Assembly: GCA_004764695.1 (NCBI GenBank)
Contig: SMSO01000037.1
Location: forward strand, 3,346,337 to 3,410,336
Direction: 5' to 3'
From: Schizochytrium sp. TIO01
Taxonomy: Eukaryota; Sar; Bigyra; Thraustochytrida; Thraustochytriidae
Length of the DNA stretch: 64,000 nt
A model generated the notes under the pieces. It was not told the origin of the DNA. It saw only the letters and a program-made list of their open reading frames with translations, and did not search any database. This document shows, piece by piece, positions 23,803-33,308 of this stretch. The position numbers and the translations under genes are program-made. The first letter of the stretch is position 1. Every line of letters starts with the position of its first letter.

Positions 23803-25557
23803 ATGCAACGTGTAGAATCTGACGGCCAGCGTCGGAGGCAATCAAGATGGAAAAGACTGACATCAGGCAGGCTGGCATCCTTTCGAGGAAGCAGTAGTAG
23901 TGGCAAAAGCTTTGAGGAGCATCATTCTCGGACCAGCGAGGAAGACCTTGCAGATGATCAGCACAATCTCTCGAGGCATCAGAGTCATGACAAACAAGAT
24001 GGACCACTGAAAACACACAAGCATGGCCATCGAGCACCGAAGCTGAGAATTGGTGGGGTTGTGCAAAAGACTCTGCGCAGACATAAGAAATCAGATGCAT
24101 TCAAAAACAAGGCCAGACCAGGACTTGTTCCGGTGCAGCAGCTGCAAGGAAAGGGCGGAGTCCACTTTCCTAGAGACCCTAGAGAACCCGAAGAAGAACA
24201 TGATGAAGATACTTCTCACTCGGAGGGAATCTACGACCACCAAGCTGATTTTACCAGTGCTGACGAGGAAGAGGGATACGAATACTATGAAGAAGAGGAT
24301 GGCCCTGTACGGCCTTTAGCTATGCACTCCCTTGCTTATGCGACTGAGGAAGAAAACATTCCTTGTAGTTGGAGCGAATATGATGCCTCTAACTTCAATA
24401 TTCGCCAAGTTGGATATAAAGTGACCAAAGAAAAGGCTCCATCTGCACCTGCCCTCTATGACTGCATTGGCATGGACCTCATTCGGGTTGAAGAGAAAAT
24501 ACCTTTAATCTGTGAAACAGTTGCGCTCCCAGAACCTCGTCCCGAAGACAACATTGACCTTATCAATGCCAGTGGATTGCCTCGTCTGTTTATTGTGAAC
24601 ATTCAACTACCATTGAAACAGGCCGGTGCATTTGGTGCCGTAGACCAAGGCGGCGCCTCCCTCGTCTGGTATTTCTCTATCAAACCTGAGACAGTTGCGC
24701 AAGCTCTGGATGACTCCAAGCCCAAGCCAGCTATCGATCTCTTAAAGCGCTTTGTATCAGAGATTGATACTAACGAAGCTATGCGCAAACGCTTCAAGGT
24801 CATTGCCTGTGCTCTCAACTTCGACGAGCTTGGATACAACTCCAAACTTTCGCAGTTCAATGGTAAACCAATTGTGTTGAAAAGAACTCTCAAGTTCCAC
24901 CGTACCAAGAATTGTTTCGAAGTTACTATTCAAGTACATCGTTTCAATGTGTTTCTACGGGGACTCTATCATCAGCTAAAGGATATGTCAACTCAGCTTC
25001 GCATTCGTGGCGGATTCCTTATTCAGGCTGAAGATGATGCTACTGAGCTTCCTGAGGTAATCCTTGGTTGCTCAGCACTCCATAACCTTGACTTTGAGGC
25101 TGCCACTCCCTTGAGTGCTCTGGAATCTGTTCCCCTTCGAAAGAGAAAATCCAATCGTAGCTATCTTGGAAAGCACCTGTCTGGCCCCTCCCCCATTAAA
25201 ACTGTTGTTTCCGAGCCAGCGCTGCCGCGGGCAGATAGTAGCATTCAAGAAACGCACTCAAGCAAGAATCCTAAACACGAAAATCAAAACAACAACCACA
25301 TTGATGATGATGATGAAGAGGAAGATACCCAAGAGGAGGACTCCACGTCCCGCGTTGCTATTGTATGGGAAGCTGTGACCTCTTTCTCGAGAACACTATC
25401 AGCAACATTTTGGGGTAGTGGCGATGATACTACAGCTCACCCTGCCACTGTCTCTGCAGCTGCATCATCGGTGCACAATGACTGTTATTCGAACAAAATT
25501 CAAAATGATGCTAGCTCTAGCTATGATAACAAACACAACAGCACCACACAAAACTGA
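23803..25557 (+). CDS. EDR2-like protein, C-terminal DUF1336 domain
   Basis: The 584-residue product carries the DUF1336 domain found at the C-terminus of plant ENHANCED DISEASE RESISTANCE 2 and in many protist proteins. It spans about 188-430. Visible family marks are the opening CSWSEYDASNFNIRQVGY, a central LPRLFIVNIQLP strand, the KRFKVIACALNF segment and the closing ELPEVILGCSALHNL. In EDR2 this domain follows PH and START lipid-binding domains; here neither is present. Instead there is a basic, then acidic, disordered N-terminus (1-185, with an EEEGYEYYEEED cluster) and an acidic, Asn/His-rich tail. A role in membrane-lipid recognition is inferred from the family only. The frame is open six codons further upstream without an ATG; the first ATG is at 23803. 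The gene is tail-to-tail with the SDR gene, 495 bp apart. Confidence 0.85.
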   Translation: MQRVESDGQRRRQSRWKRLTSGRLASFRGSSSSGKSFEEHHSRTSEEDLADDQHNLSRHQSHDKQDGPLKTHKHGHRAPKLRIGGVVQKTLRRHKKSDAFKNKARPGLVPVQQLQGKGGVHFPRDPREPEEEHDEDTSHSEGIYDHQADFTSADEEEGYEYYEEEDGPVRPLAMHSLAYATEEENIPCSWSEYDASNFNIRQVGYKVTKEKAPSAPALYDCIGMDLIRVEEKIPLICETVALPEPRPEDNIDLINASGLPRLFIVNIQLPLKQAGAFGAVDQGGASLVWYFSIKPETVAQALDDSKPKPAIDLLKRFVSEIDTNEAMRKRFKVIACALNFDELGYNSKLSQFNGKPIVLKRTLKFHRTKNCFEVTIQVHRFNVFLRGLYHQLKDMSTQLRIRGGFLIQAEDDATELPEVILGCSALHNLDFEAATPLSALESVPLRKRKSNRSYLGKHLSGPSPIKTVVSEPALPRADSSIQETHSSKNPKHENQNNNHIDDDDEEEDTQEEDSTSRVAIVWEAVTSFSRTLSATFWGSGDDTTAHPATVSAAASSVHNDCYSNKIQNDASSSYDNKHNSTTQN

Positions 25558-26052
25558 GCTTTTGACTTTCAGTTTAGGTGCTATGAAAACTATTTGACCA
25601 CTATTGTTATCCTCGCACAAGCTTTCGCGTCTCGTATGGTTTGTGAAGTCACCTTTCAGTCCACGTGACAATGAGGGTGATATTGTAAGTATCTTTCTAT
25701 TAAGGCAACAAAATTAAGCAATGACTATATAACGCACTGCTTCTCAACGCATGCATCCCTTGTAAAAGGAATTATATACATGGGAAGCTTACAAGTAAGC
25801 CTAAAATAAATGTAGCGCCTCTCTTGCGTTATGAATAACATTTTTTTTCTTTGTAAATATGTGAACCAATTCTGTGATATAAAATTGATTTTACAAATCT
25901 CATCAGCATCAGCAAGATCTCTTCACAGGAGGAAAATTTGGTTATTTAGTTGAAAGATCTCAGGCTAGGCTCGATAGCTCGCAAATATACAGAGAATCTC
26001 CTGGTAGTGACATGAAGAAGCATAATTTATATACGGAGCTATCACGATTAAC
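25558..26052. other. Intergenic spacer between convergent genes
   Basis: 495 bp of AT-rich sequence holding both 3' UTRs; nothing else recognised. Confidence 0.6.
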
Positions 26053-26961
26053 TCAAATATACTGCATAAGTTCTTCATTTTGATACAGGTAGACAAGCAA
26101 GCTATCCGCTGCACGCGGCACAATTGAGCTTAGTAAATGAAAAGGATACACTACGCCAAATGGGAAAAACACATCACGTGCTCGAGTTTCTCCACCCCGA
26201 ACAATCGCGTAGGCGCACTCCTGAGGACTAGCCCTTTGTGCTTTGGCCAAAGATGTGCCCTCCACAGCTTTACGGTTACTCTCAGTGTCAATGTTGCCAA
26301 TGATACACATTGTAATATCAACAGGAAGTTTTGCAATAGCAAGATCAATCCGCAAACTTTCTAGGAAACCATGCATAGCGTGCTTCGTTGACGAGTATGG
26401 TGCGACATTTGGCAACCCACGAACCCCCGTCACAGACGACACAAAGATTATCTTCCCCTTTGATGCCGATAATGGGTCTAGGGCTGCATGCACAAGTGCC
26501 ATGTGAGAAAACGCATTCACTTCGAAAAGTCGCCGCACTATACTCATATCCTGAACCTTATGCCACCCCTTCTGGTGATACTGATCAACAGTGCTGATGT
26601 GGTTAAGCACAAGTGAGTCTAGGCCACCCAACTTTTTCACTGATGATTTAATGATATCTGAATAGACAGTCTCATCAGACGAGCTCAGATCAGCTTGGAC
26701 ATAGTCAACATATTGTGCACCGAGATCTTGGCAAACCTGCTGTGTTCTCCGAAGCTTGTCTTCATTTCGGGCTACCAGTATGATCTTGGCACCCAATCGC
26801 GCGTACAAACGCGCAATCTCGAGCCCGATTCCAGATGTGCAGCCTGTGACAACAACGCGAAGTCCTTGGACTCTGTCCTCATCCAACTTGGGCTCATAAA
26901 CTGCAAGCCCGATCATAGCCGAGACCAAGACCAAACCAAAGATCCAAAAGCGCCCAGACAT
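26053..26961 (-). CDS. Membrane-anchored short-chain dehydrogenase, HSD11B1-like
   Basis: The 302-residue product is a classical SDR oxidoreductase. An N-terminal hydrophobic helix (about 5-22) should anchor it in a membrane, probably the ER. The cofactor loop TGCTSGIG lies at 39-46, followed by an ILVAR end of strand 2 whose Arg suggests NADP(H). The catalytic Ser is at 175/176 (VSSVTG), with Tyr189 and Lys193 in YSSTK. In place of the usual NNAG motif it reads LVLNHIS, as in 11-beta-hydroxysteroid dehydrogenase 1. The region after the active site (CIIGNIDTES.RKAVEG) also follows HSD11B1 and its relatives. The substrate could be a steroid or another lipid carbonyl; specificity cannot be read from sequence. 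The frame is open 18 codons further upstream without an ATG, so 26961 is chosen. Confidence 0.9.
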   Translation of the reverse strand: MSGRFWIFGLVLVSAMIGLAVYEPKLDEDRVQGLRVVVTGCTSGIGLEIARLYARLGAKIILVARNEDKLRRTQQVCQDLGAQYVDYVQADLSSSDETVYSDIIKSSVKKLGGLDSLVLNHISTVDQYHQKGWHKVQDMSIVRRLFEVNAFSHMALVHAALDPLSASKGKIIFVSSVTGVRGLPNVAPYSSTKHAMHGFLESLRIDLAIAKLPVDITMCIIGNIDTESNRKAVEGTSLAKAQRASPQECAYAIVRGGETRARDVFFPFGVVYPFHLLSSIVPRAADSLLVYLYQNEELMQYI

Positions 26962-27651
26962 CTTCCGCGCAGAACTGACGGAAACAGAATCCTGTTTGGA
27001 ATATAACTGTAGCAAGTTTGAGAGTGCAAATGTCTAGAATACGCAACTCCGAACCAGCAGCCTCTAACTAAATCTCAGGTGAGACGCGATTGAACTAGTT
27101 TTGGTTCAATCCAACTGGTTTGATTTCCGCTCAAAGATATAGCCCTAGATATATCTATTTTTTTCATTATAAATAACTATATATACCTCCTATATTCTTT
27201 ATTTTATTTCTCAAATATAATATCAAACTTTTTTATTTTTTTACAGAAAACGTTTAACTAATTTTTAAAATCAATCAAATCATTTTTTATAAGGTGTTTT
27301 ATAGTTGAAATTAGGTTAGTTTGCCTAAGGCCGTTCTTGAGTTGCTCAGGGCTTTGCAGAGCATGCAATGCGGCTATTTCACGGACGTAAAATGTATTTA
27401 CGAATATGATAATACTCAACGACCAGGTTTTCGTTGAACTGGCACAGGTCCGAACCGCAGATATATAGGAAAGAAAGAAATATAAAACAATCAATTAATT
27501 GTACTACGTTCTAGAGTTGGATTGGCTTTTTTTAAAGGCTTGTATTCTGCTATATTGATGTGCAAACAAAGTCGATATAATCTAGGTCTCATTGGCTATC
27601 GATGTTACGCCCTTAACTCTGAAGCTGATCAAGTTCCTTTTGACTAAAACC
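26962..27651. other. AT-rich spacer between SDR and enkurin genes
   Basis: 690 bp, very AT-rich at 27130-27300. It holds the SDR promoter (head at 26961) and the enkurin 3' end. No further gene supported. Confidence 0.6.
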
Positions 27652-28353
27652 TTACTCCATGAGAATAGAAATGCGACCCCTGGAAAGCAGTTTAATGTCC
27701 TCTTCAATTTGCTGCAGCTCGCGTTCATAGCGCTCTTTCAATTTTTTCTTTGTGTTTGATTCAGCCCCTCCACAAGCCTTCTGATAGTGTGAGTTAATGA
27801 GACCCCATTTTCGCTTCAGCTGCTTGATGAGTATTTCTCTGTCTGCGTCAGCCATGCTCTCTGTAACATTAGCCTGGTTAGAAGAAATGTTCAACTCATC
27901 CAGAAACTCTTGAAGAACCTCCTTCTCCATCGCAATAGACTGCTTTACATCATCTAAATAGGCAGGTCTCTTGCCAAAGTCGGGTTTGTTGACATAGCGA
28001 TCAAATTCTTGGTTAGAGCCATTGCGGGGTTGTTGTACATTTTTACGCAGCTTGTTTGCGCCCACAATCACCTCTACAGCATTAGCGACAACAAAGTTCT
28101 TCGAAGATTGAAGTCCTAACTTGGGTTTATGAGTTCGTAGCGGAACCTGAGGCTTGGGTGCCGGAATGGCATCCTTTGGAATTTCAGAAGCAACATTTTT
28201 CGTGAAAGTAGAATACGTAGGTTTTTGCTTAGGACAATGTGTCGATTTGTACAGCTTCTTCTTTTCCTTTGCCTTGAGAAGGTCTGCAGCAATGACATTT
28301 TCGCGGTCAATGACTTCGAGCCATTGACCAAAATGCTCGTGTTGATGTTGCAT
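27652..28353 (-). CDS. ENKUR: Enkurin homologue (ENKUR/FAP106), ciliary microtubule inner protein
   Basis: The 233-residue product is close to the length of animal enkurin (about 256). The region around 90-120 reads VPLRTHKPKLGLQSSKNF and continues with VANAVEVIVG, which follows the conserved enkurin segment. The C-terminal half holds the enkurin domain: KPDFGKRPAYL, then helical stretches ending in an acidic/basic coiled coil (about 195-230). Enkurin was found as a TRPC-channel and calmodulin-binding protein of sperm; its relatives, including Chlamydomonas FAP106, are inner-lumen proteins of axonemal doublet microtubules. A structural role in the flagellum is expected. The ATG at 28353 is the only good start. 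It is transcribed away from IFT25, whose start is 762 bp off. Confidence 0.92.
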   Translation of the reverse strand: MQHQHEHFGQWLEVIDRENVIAADLLKAKEKKKLYKSTHCPKQKPTYSTFTKNVASEIPKDAIPAPKPQVPLRTHKPKLGLQSSKNFVVANAVEVIVGANKLRKNVQQPRNGSNQEFDRYVNKPDFGKRPAYLDDVKQSIAMEKEVLQEFLDELNISSNQANVTESMADADREILIKQLKRKWGLINSHYQKACGGAESNTKKKLKERYERELQQIEEDIKLLSRGRISILME

Positions 28354-29115
28354 TTTCCTGGGCGTCTAAAGAGATTTGGAGGACGCTATACGATACGTGT
28401 GTACGTAGCACTTGCACGCTCACGATATAGCTCCGAGTGCTGTTTGCTCCGTTTACTCAATACAGTGAGATGAAGAGAAAGAACAGTGTTTGCTCTGTCC
28501 AAAGCACTGAAAAAAAAACAGCTTCTGCACGCAATATTGGTTTTAGGTGAGCAAGACAAAATCCCGCGCCTCTTCTCTTCACATTTTAATAAGATCATGT
28601 GCACAAATAAAACTATAAGATAGATACTTAAGAGTTATTGATGAGGGATAATGCATGCGCGCCATTAAACGCACATTCTCAAGACTTAAGCTCTGATAAA
28701 GGTGTGCAACTTAAATTCTCCTTAATGGGTCTAACAAATGGTCTAACGGATTTATGGGCTGTCTTCTCCAAACAGTCCCCTTCTTAAAGAAGCCCGTATT
28801 TACAGCGCACTACTTATTTTCAACCTTGATCAATCTAAACAGCAGAAGTCTGTCTGCGGCGCAGTTCAAGTGCGCAGCCAAGACCATAACTGGTAACACG
28901 TGGCTTACCTAGCCCAAGCGTGGAGCACACGGGTCAAAGGGACCTTCCTTGCTGGAGAATAGGGTGCATCTTCAAGTCGAGAGGCACTGAGAGTTCCACT
29001 CCATTAAAAGCTGTACAAGAGGTCGCGTTATAAGTTGCATGCATAACAACACTGCCATTCTTCTTATCGATTTGCTGTTACTCTTTGCTTTTGTGATTGC
29101 CCTAAGGGAAGCACC
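28354..29115. promoter_or_regulatory. Divergent promoter region between enkurin and IFT25
   Basis: This 762-bp spacer separates the start codons of two divergent ciliary genes. It contains no supported ORF. Shared (bidirectional) control is plausible because both products belong to the same organelle, but I cannot identify a defined X-box or other cilia-specific motif by eye. Confidence 0.45.
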
Positions 29116-29547
29116 ATGGCTGACAATGGAGGACCTCTGGGACCACGCGCCACAGTGTTGGCGCCAACAAGCGTTGATCCGGCTCATCCGCCGCAGAACA
29201 TTCTGGACGAAGATGACCGATCTTTTTGGATGACCACTGGCCTGTTTCCCCAGGAGGTGATTATTCGCCTCGATGATGTTTCAACAATTCAGCGCATTGG
29301 ATTGCGTACAACAAACGTGCAAAAAGTCGCGATTTTGGCCTCCACAGAGTCTTCCTCGTTACACGATTCCGCTTCGCCAACAGAGTGGGAGACAATTGGG
29401 GAGGCAAGCATTGGGGATACCGACGGTCGCTTGCAGATTGAAACAATCACTGTAGAGCGCCCAGCAAAAGATGTCAGTCATATCAAGATACAACTTCTGA
29501 AAGGTTGGGATGATTTCTGCGCAGTCCACAGTGTTGAACTGGACTAA
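29116..29547 (+). CDS. IFT25: Intraflagellar transport protein 25 (IFT25/HSPB11) homologue
   Basis: The 143-residue product matches IFT25 (HSPB11), a small beta-sandwich protein of about the same length that pairs with IFT27 in the IFT-B complex. Diagnostic segments are HPPQNILDED (about 24-33), SFWMTTGLFPQEVIIRL (36-52), and near the end a Phe-Cys-Ala-Val-His-Ser-Val-Glu stretch. These follow the pattern in animal IFT25 (HPPENIID, FWTTTGMFPQE, FASVHSV). The fold is related to discoidin/DOC domains; the first FWxTTG loop corresponds to a Ca-binding site in the family. It should act in transport along the flagellum. The start context GCACCATGG is a strong Kozak-like match. IFT25 is missing from many ciliated lineages, so its presence is informative. 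Confidence 0.93.
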   Translation: MADNGGPLGPRATVLAPTSVDPAHPPQNILDEDDRSFWMTTGLFPQEVIIRLDDVSTIQRIGLRTTNVQKVAILASTESSSLHDSASPTEWETIGEASIGDTDGRLQIETITVERPAKDVSHIKIQLLKGWDDFCAVHSVELD

Positions 29548-30217
29548 TCTCTTTATCTGTAGATCATATTCCTCTTTAGCTATCTTGATTATTCCTCTTT
29601 TCTTTGCAGAACAAATTAATAAATTGCAATCTTACGATCGATTATGCGTGCGAAAAAATACAAAGAAGAAGACGCCTTCTCTGTGTTTCCGTATTGATAA
29701 CAATCTCTTGTCCGTAGATCTTATTCTTCTTTAGCGATTTTGATCGTTCCTCTTATCTTTGTAGAAAAAATTAACCAATTACAATCTTACGAGAGATTTG
29801 TTGTGTGAGAAAATGCAAAGAACACGAGGCTTCCTCTGTGTTCCTGTGTCTTTTGTACCCGCATGAAGCAGGGATATCCATTATACCAACTATCTCACTT
29901 CATCTACAATAGATCCGTTTTTCTTTCTAGTTATAATTTAGACTTGAAGAGAGACTGTGAGAACTATCGACTTAGAGTTGGAAGGTTGAACCAAACGTCT
30001 ACAAGACTTGAAAAAAAAAAAAAAAGGAAATAGAAAAATCAAGAGAGAATGTTTCTCACTTGATCGAGTATGGTCTTCCAAGAGCAACCAACATAAACCA
30101 ATTCCTTGAGGATGCTGATGTATTATTGTGCAGTTGTTAAAATAAGAACTCGTTGGTTTCTAGTTAAATAAACCCAAATTCGATTCTTCGTGAGGACGAA
30201 CCTCACTTCATAATACT
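29548..30217. other. IFT25 3' flank with a diverged tandem duplication
   Basis: 670 bp without a supported gene. The proximal part contains the duplicated unit described separately; the rest is AT-rich with a poly(A) run near 30011-30025. Confidence 0.6.
29549..29847. repeat. Diverged tandem duplication, about 144-bp units, 155-bp period
   Basis: Copy A (29549-29692) and copy B (29704-29847) align along their whole length with an offset of 155 bp. Shared landmarks, in order, are GTAGATC, TTCTCTTTAGC-like, TTCCTCTT, CTTTG-AGAA-AAATTAA, AATTGCAATCTTACGA-like, AATGCAAAGAA-like, and CTTCCTCTGTGTTCC-like. It starts right after the IFT25 stop codon, so the IFT25 3' UTR or its polyadenylation region may have been duplicated. 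Confidence 0.8.
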
Positions 30218-31246
30218 ATGCACCGTCGCGGGGAGCGACAGCTCGTGGGTAAACACAACCTTCCGTCTCTCCATGCCATAGATGACGGGAGACTACCGAG
30301 TACTACCTCAAGCTCACCTGCTGTACCAGAAGTTATTCATGATTCCTCAGCAGCACCTGCAATATCTAGAAGGCACCATGTTTTAAAACCTTCAACTGCT
30401 TTTCCAGTTTACGCGAAAAGAAACACCTCAGTACGCTTCTGCCGTGGGCGTAAAATTATTACTCCTAATGTGACCAAATCCAAAATCACAAAAGAGTATG
30501 ACAGCCAGGAATGTGGCGTGGTATCAAATGATCCCAAGCCTCAAGTCGAAGTTCCTTCGTTAAATTTACATCTTCTGTACCGAAATGTTCATGCTATCGA
30601 AAGTGGACGTGTCGAAATAGATGAGGAGCTTATTAGACTCAATATTAACCAACGCCAAGATCAACAAGAACAACACCAGATCGAGATTAATGCACAGCAA
30701 CAGCTCGATGTCAAATTCTTGAGCCAAGCAAAAACTACTGGAAGTCTGCGGCATCGGGCAGAGAGTGCACGTGAAAATTTCCAGTATCCCAAACACTTAT
30801 TGCAGCCTAGTACAACATTTCGCCGCCTTGAAAGAAAGGCACCACCGGAGACTCTCTCTGCTCGAATTTTAGAGGAAGTGAAATATGTCCCCGCGAGAGA
30901 CAATTCGGCTGTAGCTCGGCAAAGATGCCTAGCACAACATTATAAGACTATAACATGGATGCGTGCAGAGCATCCAAATTGGGACACTGCATCTAATGAT
31001 GCACGGTGGGAGACTGCAAAAATGTGGAACTTGCATGAGCACAAACCAACGCGACCAAATCCATATCTCTGGTCGAAGGAGCACCGGGCGCGTGTCATGA
31101 CCTGTCGGGACCAGGTTGCTAGAGTTGAACAATATGCGAAACACGTTCAACAGCATCAACAAGAATGTGAGGATGCAAGGCTAGCACGCAAACGTGTTCA
31201 ACGGCAAGCATATGATTTGAAAATGCTTGCTCGCAATTCTAGATAG
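30218..31246 (+). CDS. Unrecognised basic protein, possible axonemal protein
   Basis: A 342-residue protein that I cannot place in a family. It is rich in Arg, Lys, Gln and His, has no signal peptide or membrane segment, and is disordered in the first 100 residues. A Gln-rich helical stretch occurs at about 145-165, and the last third has helical, Trp-containing segments (TITWMRAEHPNWDTAS near 248-263, NPYLWSKEHRARV near 282-294) followed by a basic coiled-coil-like tail. This composition is common in microtubule inner or axonemal proteins. Its location next to enkurin and IFT25 makes a ciliary role a reasonable guess, but nothing proves it. The ATG at 30218 is the first in frame. It converges on the first b561 gene with only 68 bp between stops. 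Confidence 0.75.
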   Translation: MHRRGERQLVGKHNLPSLHAIDDGRLPSTTSSSPAVPEVIHDSSAAPAISRRHHVLKPSTAFPVYAKRNTSVRFCRGRKIITPNVTKSKITKEYDSQECGVVSNDPKPQVEVPSLNLHLLYRNVHAIESGRVEIDEELIRLNINQRQDQQEQHQIEINAQQQLDVKFLSQAKTTGSLRHRAESARENFQYPKHLLQPSTTFRRLERKAPPETLSARILEEVKYVPARDNSAVARQRCLAQHYKTITWMRAEHPNWDTASNDARWETAKMWNLHEHKPTRPNPYLWSKEHRARVMTCRDQVARVEQYAKHVQQHQQECEDARLARKRVQRQAYDLKMLARNSR

Positions 31247-31314
31247 GAATTTTATTTTTAGTATCATTCGAATATCACTATAACTTCTAAAGGGAATAAG
31301 ACTGTTATAACATT

Positions 31315-33308
31315 TTATAGACTCTCAGAATTGACAGTCAATTTTTTCGGTTTGCTTTTACAACACATAAAAGCAAGTGTAGCAATTGCAAATAGTGCTA
31401 TAATAACAATGCATACAATCATAAATGGCACCGCAGCGTCACTTGGGATATAGTATTCTTCCAAACGCTTGATGCCAAGAATGACATTGACCAATGCAAG
31501 AATAATGACGATTCTGCCAATACTATGATGCACAAGTTCCCAAGTCTTTCGATGCGGAGCTTCGTGCTCTGGACGAAGCATTGCAAGAATGCAGTGTAGC
31601 ACAACTAAGAGCAGAATTGATAAGCCAAGCTGTCCATGGGAACTGTTGAAATTACTTCCCTTTTTGTATGTGACGATCACAATAAAAGCAATTAATACCA
31701 AAGTTAGTGCAGAAACCACCAGAATCTCGTGGCCCCAAAGCCATATTTTACCGCCCTTTGCCTTGAAAAAAAGAGGCAACATAGTTGCTGCAGGGAAAAT
31801 AAATATCCATGCAACAAACATTAGCAATGCATGAAATGCAAGCTGCCATGGAGCTCCAGAAATCCATTCTCCAAATGATGTGGCAGAAGTCTGCGTAGCT
31901 GTACCACAGGTAAGAGATGCATCGTACTCGAGGGCAAGGGGTGTAGTACTCAGAGTTACGTCATGAACGAGAGCTCTAAGCTCTACGCTTGAAGCAGGGT
32001 AATACATGAAAAGGCCCATGCACATCTCATCGAGGTTGCATCGCCACCGCTTGTGGTAGAACTCCGGCTTTCGGAGTTGTAAACACAATGTACAGTAATT
32101 CGATCTCCAACGTTGAAATTGAGCTGGTCTTCGATAGACTTGGTTTCTTGCAAATCAAAATCATAGTTTGAATTGCATGATGCTAGATACGCCTCTTTTG
32201 CTGTACTAGCAGGTGTGACTGTGGTCCATATTTTGGTTGCGATCTTATGACCATGTTCCAAAACAGCAAATACATTAATTCCTCCTGATCCAAGAACATT
32301 TGGCATAATTCCAGTAGCTGAGATTTCGTAGTATGTCTGACCAGCAGGGATAGAGATTTCGCTGAATGCTGCGCCCATCCACGCCCAAGCAGCGGCTTGG
32401 AACGAGGAGTCCACATTTGCAGCTAAGGAATAGTATAGTTGCAAGCCTGACGCATCGACAAGATTGGCTTGCGTTTGGGGATTATCGTAATGAATTTCAA
32501 GTACTAGAACATGACCTGTGCCATTAAGTCGAAAGCCAACATCTTCCGGTAAGCAAAATTCGTTTCCACCAACAGCCCATGCAAAAACAAGGTTTGCACA
32601 CCCCGCCATTGTCCCAGCCTCTCCAGGGGTGGTGAATGCGCTGCGTACTTCATCGTTATCTACGCAATCATACAGGAGCATATGGTGAACGACATCGCGC
32701 TGATCAATAATCGGTGCAATTCGAGTTACATACGTGATACCGCTTGGAATATTATCTAGTAAGTATTTTGCGTATGTTGTCTCCTTGGATGGCACGGTGT
32801 AGCCTGGCATTGTTGCGTTGAAGCTTAACGTTCCATTTGGCTCGTCATACGTGTCACAGTACGAGAATGACGAGCGCACTGTACTTGCGAATCCAGGATG
32901 CGAGATTCCTGCCTCGAAAAGGGGAGAGTCTCCAACTTGCCATTCGCAGTACGGGTCACCGAGTTCAACACCGTTCGTAAGGCCATCACCATCACTGTCT
33001 TTATTGCATAGATCTTCAGTCCATTGGTATCCTGCTGACTTGAAGTCTTCACCAAATGGGTTCAAGCTGCCGCCTCCTTGAGCCCGCATGTGGCCAACGC
33101 CAGGCCAGGCGGACCCATCGTCAATGGAAACTTTCTTTCCATTAGGAATGCGATCTTGGTATTCCTCGCGCGCGACGCCTGGGACTGGGAGTGCTACCAG
33201 AACTGCTATTAATGCAAGTGCTACTCTTGCAGGACTGCTTTGGTTGTGCCCAAACGGTGTTGACAACCCAAGTTTACTCGTCTTTGTCGGCGCACTGCTT
33301 GGAGACAT
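31315..33308 (-). CDS. Temptin / Cu-monooxygenase / cytochrome b561 fusion, copy 1; frame broken by 1 nt
   Basis: Domains in order: hydrophobic signal segment (about 29-47), temptin-like domain with DSDGDGLTNG (102-111), DBH/PHM-like copper monooxygenase region, and cytochrome b561. All six copper ligands expected from PHM are readable: HHM (His208, His209), EIHYDN (His273), EHGHK (His352, His354) and the Met of DEMC. But the frame changes by one nucleotide between 32037 and 32031, just before DEMC. The upstream frame stops at 31983-31985; the downstream frame runs cleanly to 31315 through the whole b561 domain, whose haem histidines are intact. Neither a GT-AG intron nor a slippery heptamer is visible at the break. 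It is therefore a very recent pseudogene or a sequencing/assembly indel. If expressed in full it would be a lumenal or extracellular monooxygenase with its own membrane electron supply. The first ATG of the frame is at 33308. Confidence 0.85.

Noticed and set aside
32029..32039. Programmed -1 ribosomal frameshift in b561-fusion copy 1
   Set aside because: No X XXY YYZ heptamer at the break and the three paralogues need no shift; an indel is simpler.
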